A stretch of 64,000 bases of DNA, taken from the NCBI GenBank assembly GCA_023512435.1, contig JAILZP010000004.1, positions 62,001 to 126,000 of the forward strand. The letters are read 5' to 3'. Numbering within the stretch: position 1 is the first letter of the stretch; each line of letters opens with the position of its first letter. Below are positions 16,915 to 24,977 of this stretch, piece by piece. This DNA comes from Peptococcaceae bacterium. Its GTDB lineage: Bacteria; Bacillota; Desulfotomaculia; Desulfotomaculales; Desulfocucumaceae. The position numbers and the translations under genes were made by a program. The notes under the pieces are model-generated. The model saw nothing but the letters and a program-made list of their open reading frames with translations. It did no database searches and had not been told where the DNA came from.

Positions 16915-16964
16915 TACCAGATTTCCCTTCAGCAAGAAGCAACACGGTTTCAGTTATGAGTTCC

Positions 16965-16989
16965 GCCGCCGGCAAGGGCGGCTTTTTTG
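16965..16989 (+). terminator. Intrinsic terminator after the LysM/SleB gene
   Basis: A 6-bp stem GCCGCC/GGCGGC with a 6-base loop and six T residues. Confidence 0.85.
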
Positions 16990-17092
16990 TTTGTGCGTGT
17001 ATACCTTCACATCAACTGGTTAAAAATACTTTAAAGAATAAAAAAATCTTGCCTGATAAGGTTATTGTGATCAAGGAAGGGGGGCTTTAAGC

Positions 17093-17227
17093 ATGAACTG
17101 TCAGATGTGCAACTGTCCGACAGACACCGAAATACAGTCCAACTGCGGGGCATACCTGTGTCCGGAATGTTTTGCTTCTTGCGAGGAGAGGCAGGGGGAC
17201 TGTATGGCCTGTCCGGTTATCGGGTAA
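17093..17227 (+). CDS. Cysteine-rich 44-residue protein
   Basis: A short reading frame behind a strong AAGGAAGGGGGG Shine-Dalgarno (about 17074-17086), ending in TAA. The peptide has nine Cys in 44 residues, including MNCQMCNCP, a CPECFASC cluster and CMACP, so a zinc or Fe-S site or a metallothionein-like role is plausible. I do not recognise a family. It has its own 13-bp hairpin downstream and lies just before the sigma-54 promoter of the exporter cluster. The good ribosome-binding site and Cys spacing make chance unlikely. Confidence 0.65.
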   Translation: MNCQMCNCPTDTEIQSNCGAYLCPECFASCEERQGDCMACPVIG

Positions 17228-17247
17228 CTGAATCGCGACTTTCTGCG

Positions 17248-17297
17248 GCAAAGCCTCCCCGGATAACGGGGAGGCTTTGCTGTCTCAAAATTTTTTT
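17248..17297 (+). terminator. Hairpin after the Cys-rich gene
   Basis: A perfect 13-bp stem GCAAAGCCTCCCC/GGGGAGGCTTTGC (17248-17260 with 17268-17280). The T-run (seven T) comes ten bases later. Confidence 0.75.
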
Positions 17298-17512
17298 ATT
17301 TATAGTTCTTGTTCTAACATGTTCTATCTGTACAATCACCGGACACCTCCTCCCGGCCGGCACTGTTCAGGTATGTTGCGATGAAAGGTCTCCCGGACGG
17401 CAGGGCAGGCGCTGACCGAAAAGAAGACACCCCCTTGTCCTGAATTTGGCCGGCTTGCCGGGCGGAGGACGTGGAAAAGCCCGCAGGAAGGCGGTTTTTT
17501 ATCCGGCCACCC

Positions 17513-17528
17513 TGGCATGGCGGTTGCA
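17513..17528 (+). promoter_or_regulatory. Sigma-54 (-24/-12) promoter
   Basis: TGGCATGGCGGTTGCA fits the consensus TGGCAYRNNNNTTGCA at every defined position, with GG and GC ten bases apart. It lies about 140 bases upstream of the small membrane protein/TauE genes. A sigma-54 response regulator is encoded 6 kb downstream. Confidence 0.75.
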
Positions 17529-17606
17529 GAAATAAGTCACGAAAATCTTGTGAAAGCAAGAGCGTGATTTAAAGAGAATTGGGAAGGGGGGATTAATTTT
17601 TATCTT

Positions 17607-17628
17607 CAATGTGCAAAAAGGCACATTG
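17607..17628. promoter_or_regulatory. Inverted repeat, possible regulator site
   Basis: CAATGTGC and GCACATTG separated by six bases, about 40 bases before the start of the small membrane protein. A related palindrome, with AATGTGCAA in its left half, lies upstream of the sensor kinase at 21533-21552. Confidence 0.5.
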
Positions 17629-17666
17629 CTATGTCAATGAAATAACGAATAGGGGAGGAATTGGGA

Positions 17667-17909
17667 ATGAAGAGTCAGAGCCAGGCCGGGGCTGCCGTGA
17701 AGACGGTTTTTTGGGGCGTTATATCGCTTATTTTGTACCTGCTGGTATTCTTGAACCAGGAAATGGTAACCGGTTATTTCACCCGGGGTGGATTTTATGC
17801 CGTTCCGGTTATTGTTACCGCCCTGGTGTTTTCCTTTATACACGGGGCATTCGCCAATTATTTCATAGATGCGATCGGCTTCAAGCCGGTTGGTAAGGGA
17901 GGCCACTGA
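17667..17909 (+). CDS. Small membrane protein next to TauE exporter
   Basis: An 80-residue protein with two hydrophobic segments (about 13-32, VFWGVISLILYLLVFLNQE, and 45-65, AVPVIVTALVFSFIHGAFA). I do not recognise the family. The ATG at 17667 is eight bases after AGGGGAGG; the TTG at 17661 is too close. The next gene begins one base after the stop, so the pair is surely co-transcribed, and this may be an accessory subunit of the exporter. The unit lies behind the sigma-54 promoter. Confidence 0.75.
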   Translation: MKSQSQAGAAVKTVFWGVISLILYLLVFLNQEMVTGYFTRGGFYAVPVIVTALVFSFIHGAFANYFIDAIGFKPVGKGGH

Positions 17910-17910
17910 C

Positions 17911-19092
17911 ATGTTCGGTATCGGTTCGGGTAAGATCGGCAGGTGGGTCCTGCCGGCAGCGATGGTATTGTTGTTGGTTTCAGTTCCCGGCGTAAGTGAA
18001 GCTGCCGGTGAAATGCTGGGGGAAAATGATGTGGTCAAAGAGTTTGTGAAACTGGATGCCGGCAGCGTTTTTTTCCTGGCCATCCTGGGGTTTCTCGGCG
18101 GATTGATCAGCGGGTTTATCGGATCCGGCGGAGCTTTTGTGCTGACGCCCGGGATGATGAGCCTGGGGGTTCCGGCGGCGGTGGCCGTGGCCAGCAACAT
18201 GTGCCATAAATTTCCAAAGGCGCTGGTTGGGGCGTATAAACGCTACAAGTACGGCCAGGTTGATATAAAACTGGGGCTGATCATGGCGGTTTCGGCCACG
18301 GTGGGAGTGCAAATCGGGATCAAGGTCCAGAAAATTATTTTTGCCAAGTGGGGAGCGGCCGGATCAAACCTTTATGTGAGCCTGGCCTTTGTCAGCATCC
18401 TGACTGTTTTGGGAGTGTACATTTTTTTCGATGCCAGAAAATCCATGCGGTCAAATGCTGGAGCCAATTCCTCCGGGCTGGCGGAGAAGGTTAAAAAATT
18501 TTCCCTTCCGCCGGTGATACACCTCAAGGCGGCCAATACAAAGGTATCCCTGTGGGTTACCGTTCCGGTGGGCCTGGCCACGGGCATGCTGGCCGCCACC
18601 ATCGCGGTGGGGGGGTTTATCGGAGTTCCGGGGATGATTTATGTTCTGGGGATCCCGGCCATGATGGCCAGCGCCACGGAGTTGGTAGTCGCTTTTGTGA
18701 TGGGTCTGACCGGCACCGTTAACTGGGCCATGGGCGGCTTCGTGGATATCAGGATGGTCCTTTTGATTCTGGCCGGTTCTCTAATCGGCGTGCAACTGGG
18801 GGCCGTGGGCACAACCTATGTGAAGGAGTACATGATCAAGTTGGTAATGTCCTCCATCATGCTGGTTGTTTCGGTAAGCAGGGGGTTTGCCATCCCCGTG
18901 TACCTGCACCAGCTGGGGGCGGTTAATATTGCCGGAAACACCGTCACGTTGCTTAACAGGATCAGCTTTTTAACCATGTGCGCCGCCCTGGCCCTGGGTG
19001 GAGTGATCATCCTGGGCAGCATGTGGAAAAGAAAAAAAGAACTCCGGGCTGAGGCAAAAGTCGATTCACGGCAGGTTGCCGTGGGCGGTTGA
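17911..19092 (+). CDS. TauE/SafE-family membrane exporter
   Basis: A 393-residue polytopic protein of the TauE/SafE (DUF81) family, which exports sulfite, sulfoacetate and related anions. After a leader helix come two homologous halves: one opens with FLGGLISGFIGSGGAFVLTPG (about 60), the other with GLATGMLAATIAVGGFIGVP (about 215). A soluble loop separates them. It has ATG at 17911 with AGGGAGG upstream. It pairs with the small membrane protein before it and two CBS proteins after it. A paralogue lies at 50067-51233. The substrate cannot be told from sequence. Confidence 0.88.
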   Translation: MFGIGSGKIGRWVLPAAMVLLLVSVPGVSEAAGEMLGENDVVKEFVKLDAGSVFFLAILGFLGGLISGFIGSGGAFVLTPGMMSLGVPAAVAVASNMCHKFPKALVGAYKRYKYGQVDIKLGLIMAVSATVGVQIGIKVQKIIFAKWGAAGSNLYVSLAFVSILTVLGVYIFFDARKSMRSNAGANSSGLAEKVKKFSLPPVIHLKAANTKVSLWVTVPVGLATGMLAATIAVGGFIGVPGMIYVLGIPAMMASATELVVAFVMGLTGTVNWAMGGFVDIRMVLLILAGSLIGVQLGAVGTTYVKEYMIKLVMSSIMLVVSVSRGFAIPVYLHQLGAVNIAGNTVTLLNRISFLTMCAALALGGVIILGSMWKRKKELRAEAKVDSRQVAVGG

Positions 19093-19125
19093 TTAAGCAG
19101 GGCCATTTGCGGGTTGGGTTATTGG

Positions 19126-19155
19126 AGGGTGCGCGGCGGCTGCCCGGCACCCTTT
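19126..19155 (+). terminator. Probable terminator after tauE-like gene
   Basis: A 7-bp stem AGGGTGC/GCACCCT (19126-19132 with 19147-19153) with a GC-rich inner region and a short TTT. Confidence 0.55.
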
Positions 19156-19191
19156 AAAATACCTCATTCCGGTAAGCAGAGGTAGTTTTTT

Positions 19192-19680
19192 ATGTACTCA
19201 AACAAAAAAGTCCGGGATATCATGGTTCCCATCGGTGAATACCCGGTTATTTACGAGGACACCCCTGTTTCCGAAGCGGTCGGGATAATGAGGGATTCCT
19301 TTCACCGGAAGGACGGCACCTGGTACGGCTTTCAGTCGGTCCTGGTGATGAACCGGAAGGGAAAGCTGGTTGGCCTGCTGACGCTCCGGGGATTTTTAAA
19401 AGCTTTTAAAATCCAGGCCGTACTTGAACACCTGCTTAAGGGGGATCCGGAGGGGCTGATTTTTATGCCTCCATTTTACAATGGCCTGGAAATACTGACC
19501 AGGGACATCATGAGGCCGCTGAATCTAATTACAGTGCAGGCCGACAGCAGCATTTTCCAGGCTATGGTGACAGTGGTGGAGGGGAAAGTCAATTCCCTGC
19601 CGGTAATGTCGGGCAGGGACCTGGTTGGAGTTGTCCGGACCATCGACCTTTTCTGGGCGGTGGGGGAATTTTTGGATTGA
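19192..19680 (+). CDS. Tandem CBS-domain protein
   Basis: A 162-residue protein of two CBS domains: the first starts at VRDIMVPIGEYPVIYEDTPV, the second at RDIMRPLNLITVQADSSIFQ. CBS pairs usually bind adenine nucleotides and act as energy or ligand sensors. No catalytic domain is attached. The first domain carries an unusual insert (DSFHRKDGTWYGFQSVLVMN) shared with the next gene, so the two are tandem duplicates. Their position after the exporter suggests they gate or regulate transport, which is inference. Confidence 0.87.
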   Translation: MYSNKKVRDIMVPIGEYPVIYEDTPVSEAVGIMRDSFHRKDGTWYGFQSVLVMNRKGKLVGLLTLRGFLKAFKIQAVLEHLLKGDPEGLIFMPPFYNGLEILTRDIMRPLNLITVQADSSIFQAMVTVVEGKVNSLPVMSGRDLVGVVRTIDLFWAVGEFLD

Positions 19681-19695
19681 CCGGAGGCAGATGCC

Positions 19696-20187
19696 GTGGG
19701 CCGGGAAAAAACAGCCGAAGAGATCATGGTGCCGATAGACGACTACAACACCATTTCTGAAGAAGCCACCCTTTATGAAGCAATAAAGGTCCTGCGGGGG
19801 TCCTTTCACCGGGACGGCAGGGCCTGGTACGGGCACCGCAGCGTTATAGTGCTGGGGGGCAGCGGTGAGCTGGTGGGGATTTTGAGCCTGAGAGGGATCC
19901 TTAAGGCGGCCGGTTTGCGGGAACTCAACAAAGACCCTGAATTCAAGGCGGAATCCTGGGGCTGGTATTATGTAGACCGCCTGCGATCCTGTGCAAAAAT
20001 GCGGGTCAGGGATGTGATGCGGCCTCTGGCGGTGGCCACGGTGGATGCCGGAGACACCGTCGGAGAGGTGGCCGCGGCCCTTTTAAAGCACCGGGTTAAT
20101 TCCCTCCCGGTGCTGAAAAGGGGGAAGCTGGCCGGAATGGTGAGAACGCTGGACGTCTTCATGGTGATAGGTGATTATTTCAAGTAG
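19696..20187 (+). CDS. Tandem CBS-domain protein, paralogue of the preceding gene
   Basis: 163 residues with two CBS domains (EEIMVPIDDYNTISEEATLY and VRDVMRPLAVATVDAGDTVG) and the same GSFHRDGRAWYGHRSVIVLG insert as its upstream neighbour. The GTG at 19696 lies eight bases after CCGGAGG. The 15-base gap shows co-transcription. The two proteins could form a heteromeric CBS module. Confidence 0.87.
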   Translation: MGREKTAEEIMVPIDDYNTISEEATLYEAIKVLRGSFHRDGRAWYGHRSVIVLGGSGELVGILSLRGILKAAGLRELNKDPEFKAESWGWYYVDRLRSCAKMRVRDVMRPLAVATVDAGDTVGEVAAALLKHRVNSLPVLKRGKLAGMVRTLDVFMVIGDYFK

Positions 20188-20588
20188 TTTTGTCCAATAT
20201 GTAACCCGCAAAAAATTTCTTCCAGGTTAACATTCCGGAGACTTCCGGAAAGGTTGAGTGGACAAAAATCATACAGTTGGCAAATTCAAAATATTGCGCC
20301 GACAATCCCCGGAAGCATATAGGCATGCGTGTTTCCGAAAGCGGGGAGAGGTTGCTGTATAAAAACCGGACACCCGCCGCAAAATGCATCAGGGGCAAGG
20401 AGGCGCGAGGTGTAAAAAGCCCGGAAAATGAACTGTATAGAACTTGTCTTTAAGGCATCCGATTTGCACCATATAGATCCGCAGCCCGGAATCGCGGTGG
20501 GCGGCGCAGCGACGGGGATTAAAGCTCTCCCGGCGAAAAAACCGGCCCGGCCGCGCAGCCGGGCACCCGAACAGGAGGAGTGAGGTTT
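20188..20588 (+). other. Intergenic stretch, nothing recognised
   Basis: About 400 bases between the CBS pair and the next small gene. I see no gene, tRNA or clear terminator. Confidence 0.5.
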
Positions 20589-20774
20589 TTGAAAAACCTG
20601 GCTGAGAAGATCGGTCCCTGGATGGAACGCAACCTGGAAGACCCCCTTTTCAGGGCGGAAATGGCAAGGGCGGTTCCCTCAAAGGATAAGGACGGCGTTT
20701 CCACGGCCGTTCAGATTTCCGTTGCGGCCGTCCTGGTGATCATGACCTGCTGGCTGTTTTTGTCCGCATTTTAG
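20589..20774 (+). CDS. Small protein with C-terminal membrane segment
   Basis: A 61-residue protein: an amphipathic charged N-terminal part (MKNLAEKIGPWMERNLEDP) and one C-terminal transmembrane helix (about 42-60, VAAVLVIMTCWLFLS). TTG at 20589 lies ten bases after an AGGAGG (20573-20578); a GTG at 20580 would overlap that site. I do not recognise it. The gap to the following gene is short, so they are probably co-transcribed. Confidence 0.55.
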   Translation: MKNLAEKIGPWMERNLEDPLFRAEMARAVPSKDKDGVSTAVQISVAAVLVIMTCWLFLSAF

Positions 20775-20781
20775 CTGAAGT

Positions 20782-21465
20782 GTGAACGCCAAACAGGATT
20801 GGCAGGCCCCCGGGCCGGTTTACAGGGAGTGGTCAGTTTTGCAGGGTGCAGATTTTTACAGCGTGTTTGAGCAGTACAAGGAAAAATTTTTACGCCAGCC
20901 ACAGTCCCACGAAAACAGGGCAGCACTGGATGATTTCGAGAAGTGGCTGCGGAGCAGCGTAAACCTTCCGCAGGTAAGAATCATCGGGGAAAAAAGCAAA
21001 AAGATTGACCTCGGAAAGTTTCTGTCCAACGTCACGCAGGAGGCAAAAAAGATCCTGGCCGGCAGGGGGATAGCGATAAACGTTGTTTCCCTGGGGCTGA
21101 AGACATCCAGCAGGTGCATCGGTGTTTTTAAAGACAGCTCCATATACTACAGGCTCGGTAAAACAAGCCCGAGAAAGGGCAGGTACAGGGGGACTGAACT
21201 GCTTATAATGGAGCTGGTGATGGACGGAAACAAAAACAACGTTTTCATCCCGCTTCTGGGGCGCGTTGAAGATCTGGAAAAACGGATGGGAACAAAAATC
21301 GAGAGGGAAAGTGACAAGGTTGAAGCGACCGGCAAGTACAGGTTCAGGTTGCTGTTTCCGTTTGAAAACGACGATTCTCCGAAAACTGTCGAGAAATACG
21401 CCACTATTCTTTCAAACTTCATATACTGTACAAGAGAGGAATTATTTAATATAAATGTCACTTAA
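20782..21465 (+). CDS. Hypothetical protein of unusual composition
   Basis: Up to 227 residues; I do not recognise the family. The sequence is rich in Lys, Asn, Ser and Phe, alternating basic and hydrophobic, with segments such as KIDLGKFLSNVTQEAKKILA and ELLIMELVMDGNKNNVFIPL. It looks like a soluble alpha/beta domain; a nuclease-like fold is conceivable but unproven. A+T content is clearly higher than in neighbours, suggesting transfer. The start may be GTG 20782 or TTG 20839 (GGGAG upstream). A clear terminator follows. Confidence 0.65.
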   Translation: MNAKQDWQAPGPVYREWSVLQGADFYSVFEQYKEKFLRQPQSHENRAALDDFEKWLRSSVNLPQVRIIGEKSKKIDLGKFLSNVTQEAKKILAGRGIAINVVSLGLKTSSRCIGVFKDSSIYYRLGKTSPRKGRYRGTELLIMELVMDGNKNNVFIPLLGRVEDLEKRMGTKIERESDKVEATGKYRFRLLFPFENDDSPKTVEKYATILSNFIYCTREELFNINVT

Positions 21466-21494
21466 TCGCCAAAATTTATGCCTTCTTAATGTGC

Positions 21495-21525
21495 ATGATT
21501 TTCCGAATGCCGGAAAATCATTTTT
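21495..21525 (+). terminator. Intrinsic terminator after the hypothetical gene
   Basis: An 11-bp stem ATGATTTTCCG/CGGAAAATCAT with a 5-base loop and five T residues (the first is also the last base of the stem). Confidence 0.9.
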
Positions 21526-21532
21526 CGCCGAA

Positions 21533-21552
21533 AATGTGCAATATTGTACATT
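21533..21552. promoter_or_regulatory. Palindrome upstream of the sensor kinase
   Basis: AATGTGCAATATTGTACATT is a near-perfect 20-base palindrome with one mismatched pair, in an AT-rich stretch about 95 bases before the kinase start. Confidence 0.5.
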
Positions 21553-21647
21553 ATTTTGTAATTGTAAAATTGTTTAACTTTACTGGTGATAATTGAAGTT
21601 ATAAAATACTTTTAACGACTCAAAGAAATTGCCGGAAGAGGATTTGC

Positions 21648-23453
21648 ATGAAGAACGTCAGTTTTGGCAACAGGATTTTGATTCTTATATTACTGATATT
21701 GACCATCTCCATTTTGTCGTCGGTCTACCTGATGCATATTATTAAAAACAGTGAACTTTCCCTGCTGGAGAGCCAAAAGGCCAAACTGGAGCAGGCCGCT
21801 TTTCTCTTCGACCAGAGCATTCCCGGAAGCCTGGACGAATACCTGGAGGGAGAGGCCGGCGGAGGCAGGGCAGAAAAAATACAGGCCCTGGGACAGATGC
21901 TGAATTCCAGGATTGAATCAGTGAGAGGGGAATACCCGGAGATACACCTGGGGATATACTGCTATCAACTGGATGTTTTTTACGACGGCACACTCCGCTT
22001 CGACGAAAATTTTTCCCTGAGGCGAAAAAAGGCATTTGACGAGGTTATACGGACAAGGAAGCCGGTTGTGCAGAATCTCGGTCCGGAGGAGGGCGGGGTT
22101 GTGGAGATATACCGCCCCTTCGTGCGCAACGGCACGACTGAGGGCGTGATCAGGTCCGCCGAATACCTGGCCGAGACCGGTTACTACGGCCGGCGAAAAG
22201 AGATAGAGACCACGGTTTATGTAATCATCGGGCTGGTTCTGGTCACGGGCACCGGGGGAGCCATGGTGCTTTTCAGGCAGTTTGTCGCCCAGGTCCAAAA
22301 TATCAAAGCCGGGGTGGAAAGACTGGAGGAAGACTTGAACAACACGCTTCCCCCGGCTCCAGGGGAGCTCGGTGAAATAACCAAGGCCATCAACGGCCTG
22401 GCCGCCAAGATCGCGGAGCTGAACCTGTACAACGAAACCATGCTGGCTTCCATCGACGATGCCATAATCGTGGTTGACAACGGGGGCGGAGTGGTTATCG
22501 CCAACTACATGGCCGAGAAGATGTTCGAGGTTTCCGAGAAGGTCAGGCACGTGCATTATGAACAGTTATTCCCTCCGGGTTCCCCCTTCGGCTCGCTGAT
22601 GCGGGATACGCTGTGCGGCCGGAAAAGTTACAAGGACCTCCAGGTGGACTGGGTAAACGGGAGCCACAACGCCCACCATTTCCTGGTAAGCACGTCCACC
22701 CTGGCCGGAGGCGGGGGAGACGTAATCGGGGCGGTGCTTACCTGCCGGGATATTACCGAAAGAATACGCCTGGAAGAAAGGGTGCACCGCCAGGAGCGCC
22801 TGGCCTCCCTGGGCAAGCTGGTGGCCGGGGTGGCCCACGAGATAAGGAATCCCCTTACTTCCATAAGCTGCTACATCCAGCACTGGCAGAACCAGAACAA
22901 GCCCAACCCCAGGGCCCTGGCCACAATGTACCGGGAGGTGGCCCGCCTTGATTCGCTGGTTGACCAGCTGCTGTTCTTCGCCAAGCCGGCCGAGGCCAGG
23001 TTCAGCTTCCACGATATCAACGTGCTGATTGAAAATGTGCTGGCATTTTTCAGTGAGCTGCACCAGGGCAGGTACAGCCTGGTCAAGGATCTCAAGCCGG
23101 GCCTGCCCAGGGTCTGGGTGGACACCGAGCAGATTGAAAGGGCGGTTGTGAACGTCATGTTTAACGCCGTGCAGGCCCTGCCGGAGGGAGGAACCGTAAA
23201 GGTCAGCACCGGTTTAATCGCTGATGACGAAACCGTCCAGGTTTCCATTGAAGACAACGGGTGCGGCATTCCCCAGGAAAACCTGGTCCACCTTTTTGAT
23301 CCGTTTTATTCAACCAGGCCCAACGGAACCGGCCTGGGACTGGCCATCGTTCACGAAATCATACAAGCCCACGGGGGACACATCGAGGTGGACAGCGAAG
23401 TGGGGCGGGGGACCAGGTTTTCCTTCTATTTGAGGACGAAGGAGGAGATTTAG
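21648..23453 (+). CDS. Membrane sensor histidine kinase (NtrB/AtoS-like)
   Basis: A 601-residue kinase. A first transmembrane helix (about 9-30) and a second (about 190-210) flank an extracytoplasmic sensor domain (about 31-185). A HAMP-like linker, then a PAS domain (about 265-380) follow. The DHp domain has the phosphorylated His397 in VAHEIRNPLTS, and the catalytic ATPase has NVMFNAVQALPEGG, DNGCGIP and GTGLGLAIVHEI. The signal is unknown. The response regulator follows two bases later, so they form a pair. Confidence 0.93.
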   Translation: MKNVSFGNRILILILLILTISILSSVYLMHIIKNSELSLLESQKAKLEQAAFLFDQSIPGSLDEYLEGEAGGGRAEKIQALGQMLNSRIESVRGEYPEIHLGIYCYQLDVFYDGTLRFDENFSLRRKKAFDEVIRTRKPVVQNLGPEEGGVVEIYRPFVRNGTTEGVIRSAEYLAETGYYGRRKEIETTVYVIIGLVLVTGTGGAMVLFRQFVAQVQNIKAGVERLEEDLNNTLPPAPGELGEITKAINGLAAKIAELNLYNETMLASIDDAIIVVDNGGGVVIANYMAEKMFEVSEKVRHVHYEQLFPPGSPFGSLMRDTLCGRKSYKDLQVDWVNGSHNAHHFLVSTSTLAGGGGDVIGAVLTCRDITERIRLEERVHRQERLASLGKLVAGVAHEIRNPLTSISCYIQHWQNQNKPNPRALATMYREVARLDSLVDQLLFFAKPAEARFSFHDINVLIENVLAFFSELHQGRYSLVKDLKPGLPRVWVDTEQIERAVVNVMFNAVQALPEGGTVKVSTGLIADDETVQVSIEDNGCGIPQENLVHLFDPFYSTRPNGTGLGLAIVHEIIQAHGGHIEVDSEVGRGTRFSFYLRTKEEI

Positions 23454-23455
23454 CC

Positions 23456-24817
23456 TTGGCCAAGCTGGTACTTGTGGCGGATGACGAGGTCAGCGTGCAG
23501 GAAGCCCTGCGGGACATCCTGGAGGATAACGGGTACAGGGTCCAGTGCGCCTCCGGGGGCCGGGAATGCCTGAAAAAAATAGAATCCCTCAATCCCGACG
23601 CCGTCCTTTTGGATATAAAGATGCCCGAAATGGACGGCATCCGGGTTTTGGAAACGGTCAGCCAGCGCGGGATGAACGTGCCCGTGATCCTGATTACCGC
23701 TTACGGTTCCACCGAAACCACCATCGAGGCCATGAAACTGGGGGCTTTCGATTACCTGATGAAGCCCCTGAAGGTGAAAGAAATTCTTGAAACCGTTGAC
23801 AAGGCGGTCGAAATAAAAGAATTGATGGACCGGCCGGCAAACCAGCGGGGCGAGAGGGAGGAGATAGACTCCTACGCCATGATCGGCATGTCGGAAACCA
23901 TGCAGAATGTCTACAAGACCATCGGCCGGGTAGCCAACACCAATGCCACCGTGCTCATCCGGGGGGAAAGCGGGACCGGCAAGGAGCTTGTGGCCATGGC
24001 CATTCACCGGAACAGCGTCAGAAATGACAGGCCCTTTGTGAAGATTAACTGCGCCTCCATTCCGGAGAACCTTCTGGAAAGCGAACTCTTCGGGTATGAA
24101 AAGGGAGCCTTCACCGGGGCGGTGTCCTCCAAGCCGGGAAAATTCGAGCTTGCCAACAAGGGAACCCTCTTCCTGGACGAGATCGGGGAGATGTCGCTGA
24201 ACACCCAGGCCAAGCTGTTAAGGGTGCTGCAGGAAAAGGAGTTTGAGAGGGTGGGCGGCACTGAAACCATCCGGGTGGACGTGCGTATAATTTCGGCCAC
24301 CAACAAGGACCTGGACCGGTGTATCGAGGAGGGCAGCTTCAGGGAGGACCTGTATTACCGTCTGAACGTGGTGGAAATAGTCATTCCGCCGCTGAGGGAG
24401 AGGAAGAGCGATATACCCGACCTGGTCAGGCACATCATCAGGCATTGCAACCTTGAATACAAAAAGGCGATCACGGGGTTTTCCCCTGAGGCTGCGGCGC
24501 TGTTAAAAAATTACGACTGGCCGGGCAATATCAGGGAGCTGAAAAATGTGTGCGAAAGGGCCGTTTTGATGTCCAGCGGCCCGGTGTTAACAGTGGAGGA
24601 CCTGCCCATCAGCCTGCAGAAAAAGACCCGCCGCGCCGGGTGGCTGAATGAAATTTCCGGCGGGTCGCTTAAGGAGATCGTGGCCGAGGTGGAAAGGGAA
24701 GTGATCCTCAGATCACTGGAAGAAAACAACTGGAACCGGTCGGCTGTGGCCCAGGCGCTGAAAATGAACAGGAGCACCCTCTACGCCAAAATGAAAGAAC
24801 TGGGCATTATAGACTGA
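23456..24817 (+). CDS. Sigma-54 dependent response regulator (NtrC/AtoC-like)
   Basis: A 453-residue regulator in three parts. The receiver domain (1-120) has Asp9/Asp10 and the phosphate acceptor Asp53 (VLLDIKMPEMDG). The AAA+ activator domain (about 140-375) has Walker [12 protein letters not shown], the sigma-54 contact loop GAFTGA and Walker B FLDEIGEM. A Fis-type HTH lies at the end (NWNRSAVAQALKMNRSTLYA). It starts at TTG eight bases after GGAGGAG. It should activate sigma-54 promoters when phosphorylated by the upstream kinase; the promoter at 17513 is the natural candidate. Confidence 0.95.
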   Translation: MAKLVLVADDEVSVQEALRDILEDNGYRVQCASGGRECLKKIESLNPDAVLLDIKMPEMDGIRVLETVSQRGMNVPVILITAYGSTETTIEAMKLGAFDYLMKPLKVKEILETVDKAVEIKELMDRPANQRGEREEIDSYAMIGMSETMQNVYKTIGRVANTNATVLIRGESGTGKELVAMAIHRNSVRNDRPFVKINCASIPENLLESELFGYEKGAFTGAVSSKPGKFELANKGTLFLDEIGEMSLNTQAKLLRVLQEKEFERVGGTETIRVDVRIISATNKDLDRCIEEGSFREDLYYRLNVVEIVIPPLRERKSDIPDLVRHIIRHCNLEYKKAITGFSPEAAALLKNYDWPGNIRELKNVCERAVLMSSGPVLTVEDLPISLQKKTRRAGWLNEISGGSLKEIVAEVEREVILRSLEENNWNRSAVAQALKMNRSTLYAKMKELGIID

Positions 24818-24832
24818 GGCATTCCCGAAAGT

Positions 24833-24977
24833 GAGAATCCAGAATCCAGGAGCCAGAATCCAGAATACAGTAACCTGTTATAAAACTGTTTCCGGGAATG
24901 ACATATTTCAAAAGACTTTATAAAGAGGCTTATTCCAATCCTATTCTAGATTCTGGATTCTGGATTCTGAATTCTGC
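24833..24977. repeat. Opposed GAATCCAGAAT repeat arms between convergent genes
   Basis: Copies of GAATCCAGAATCCAG at 24833-24868 face copies of CTGGATTCTGGATTC at 24944-24977, forming a large imperfect inverted repeat. The right arm encodes the tail of PpdK. It may act as a bidirectional terminator. Confidence 0.7.

Noticed and set aside
24833-24977. Insertion-sequence ends around the opposed repeats
   Set aside because: No transposase frame lies between the arms and the same unit occurs singly elsewhere.
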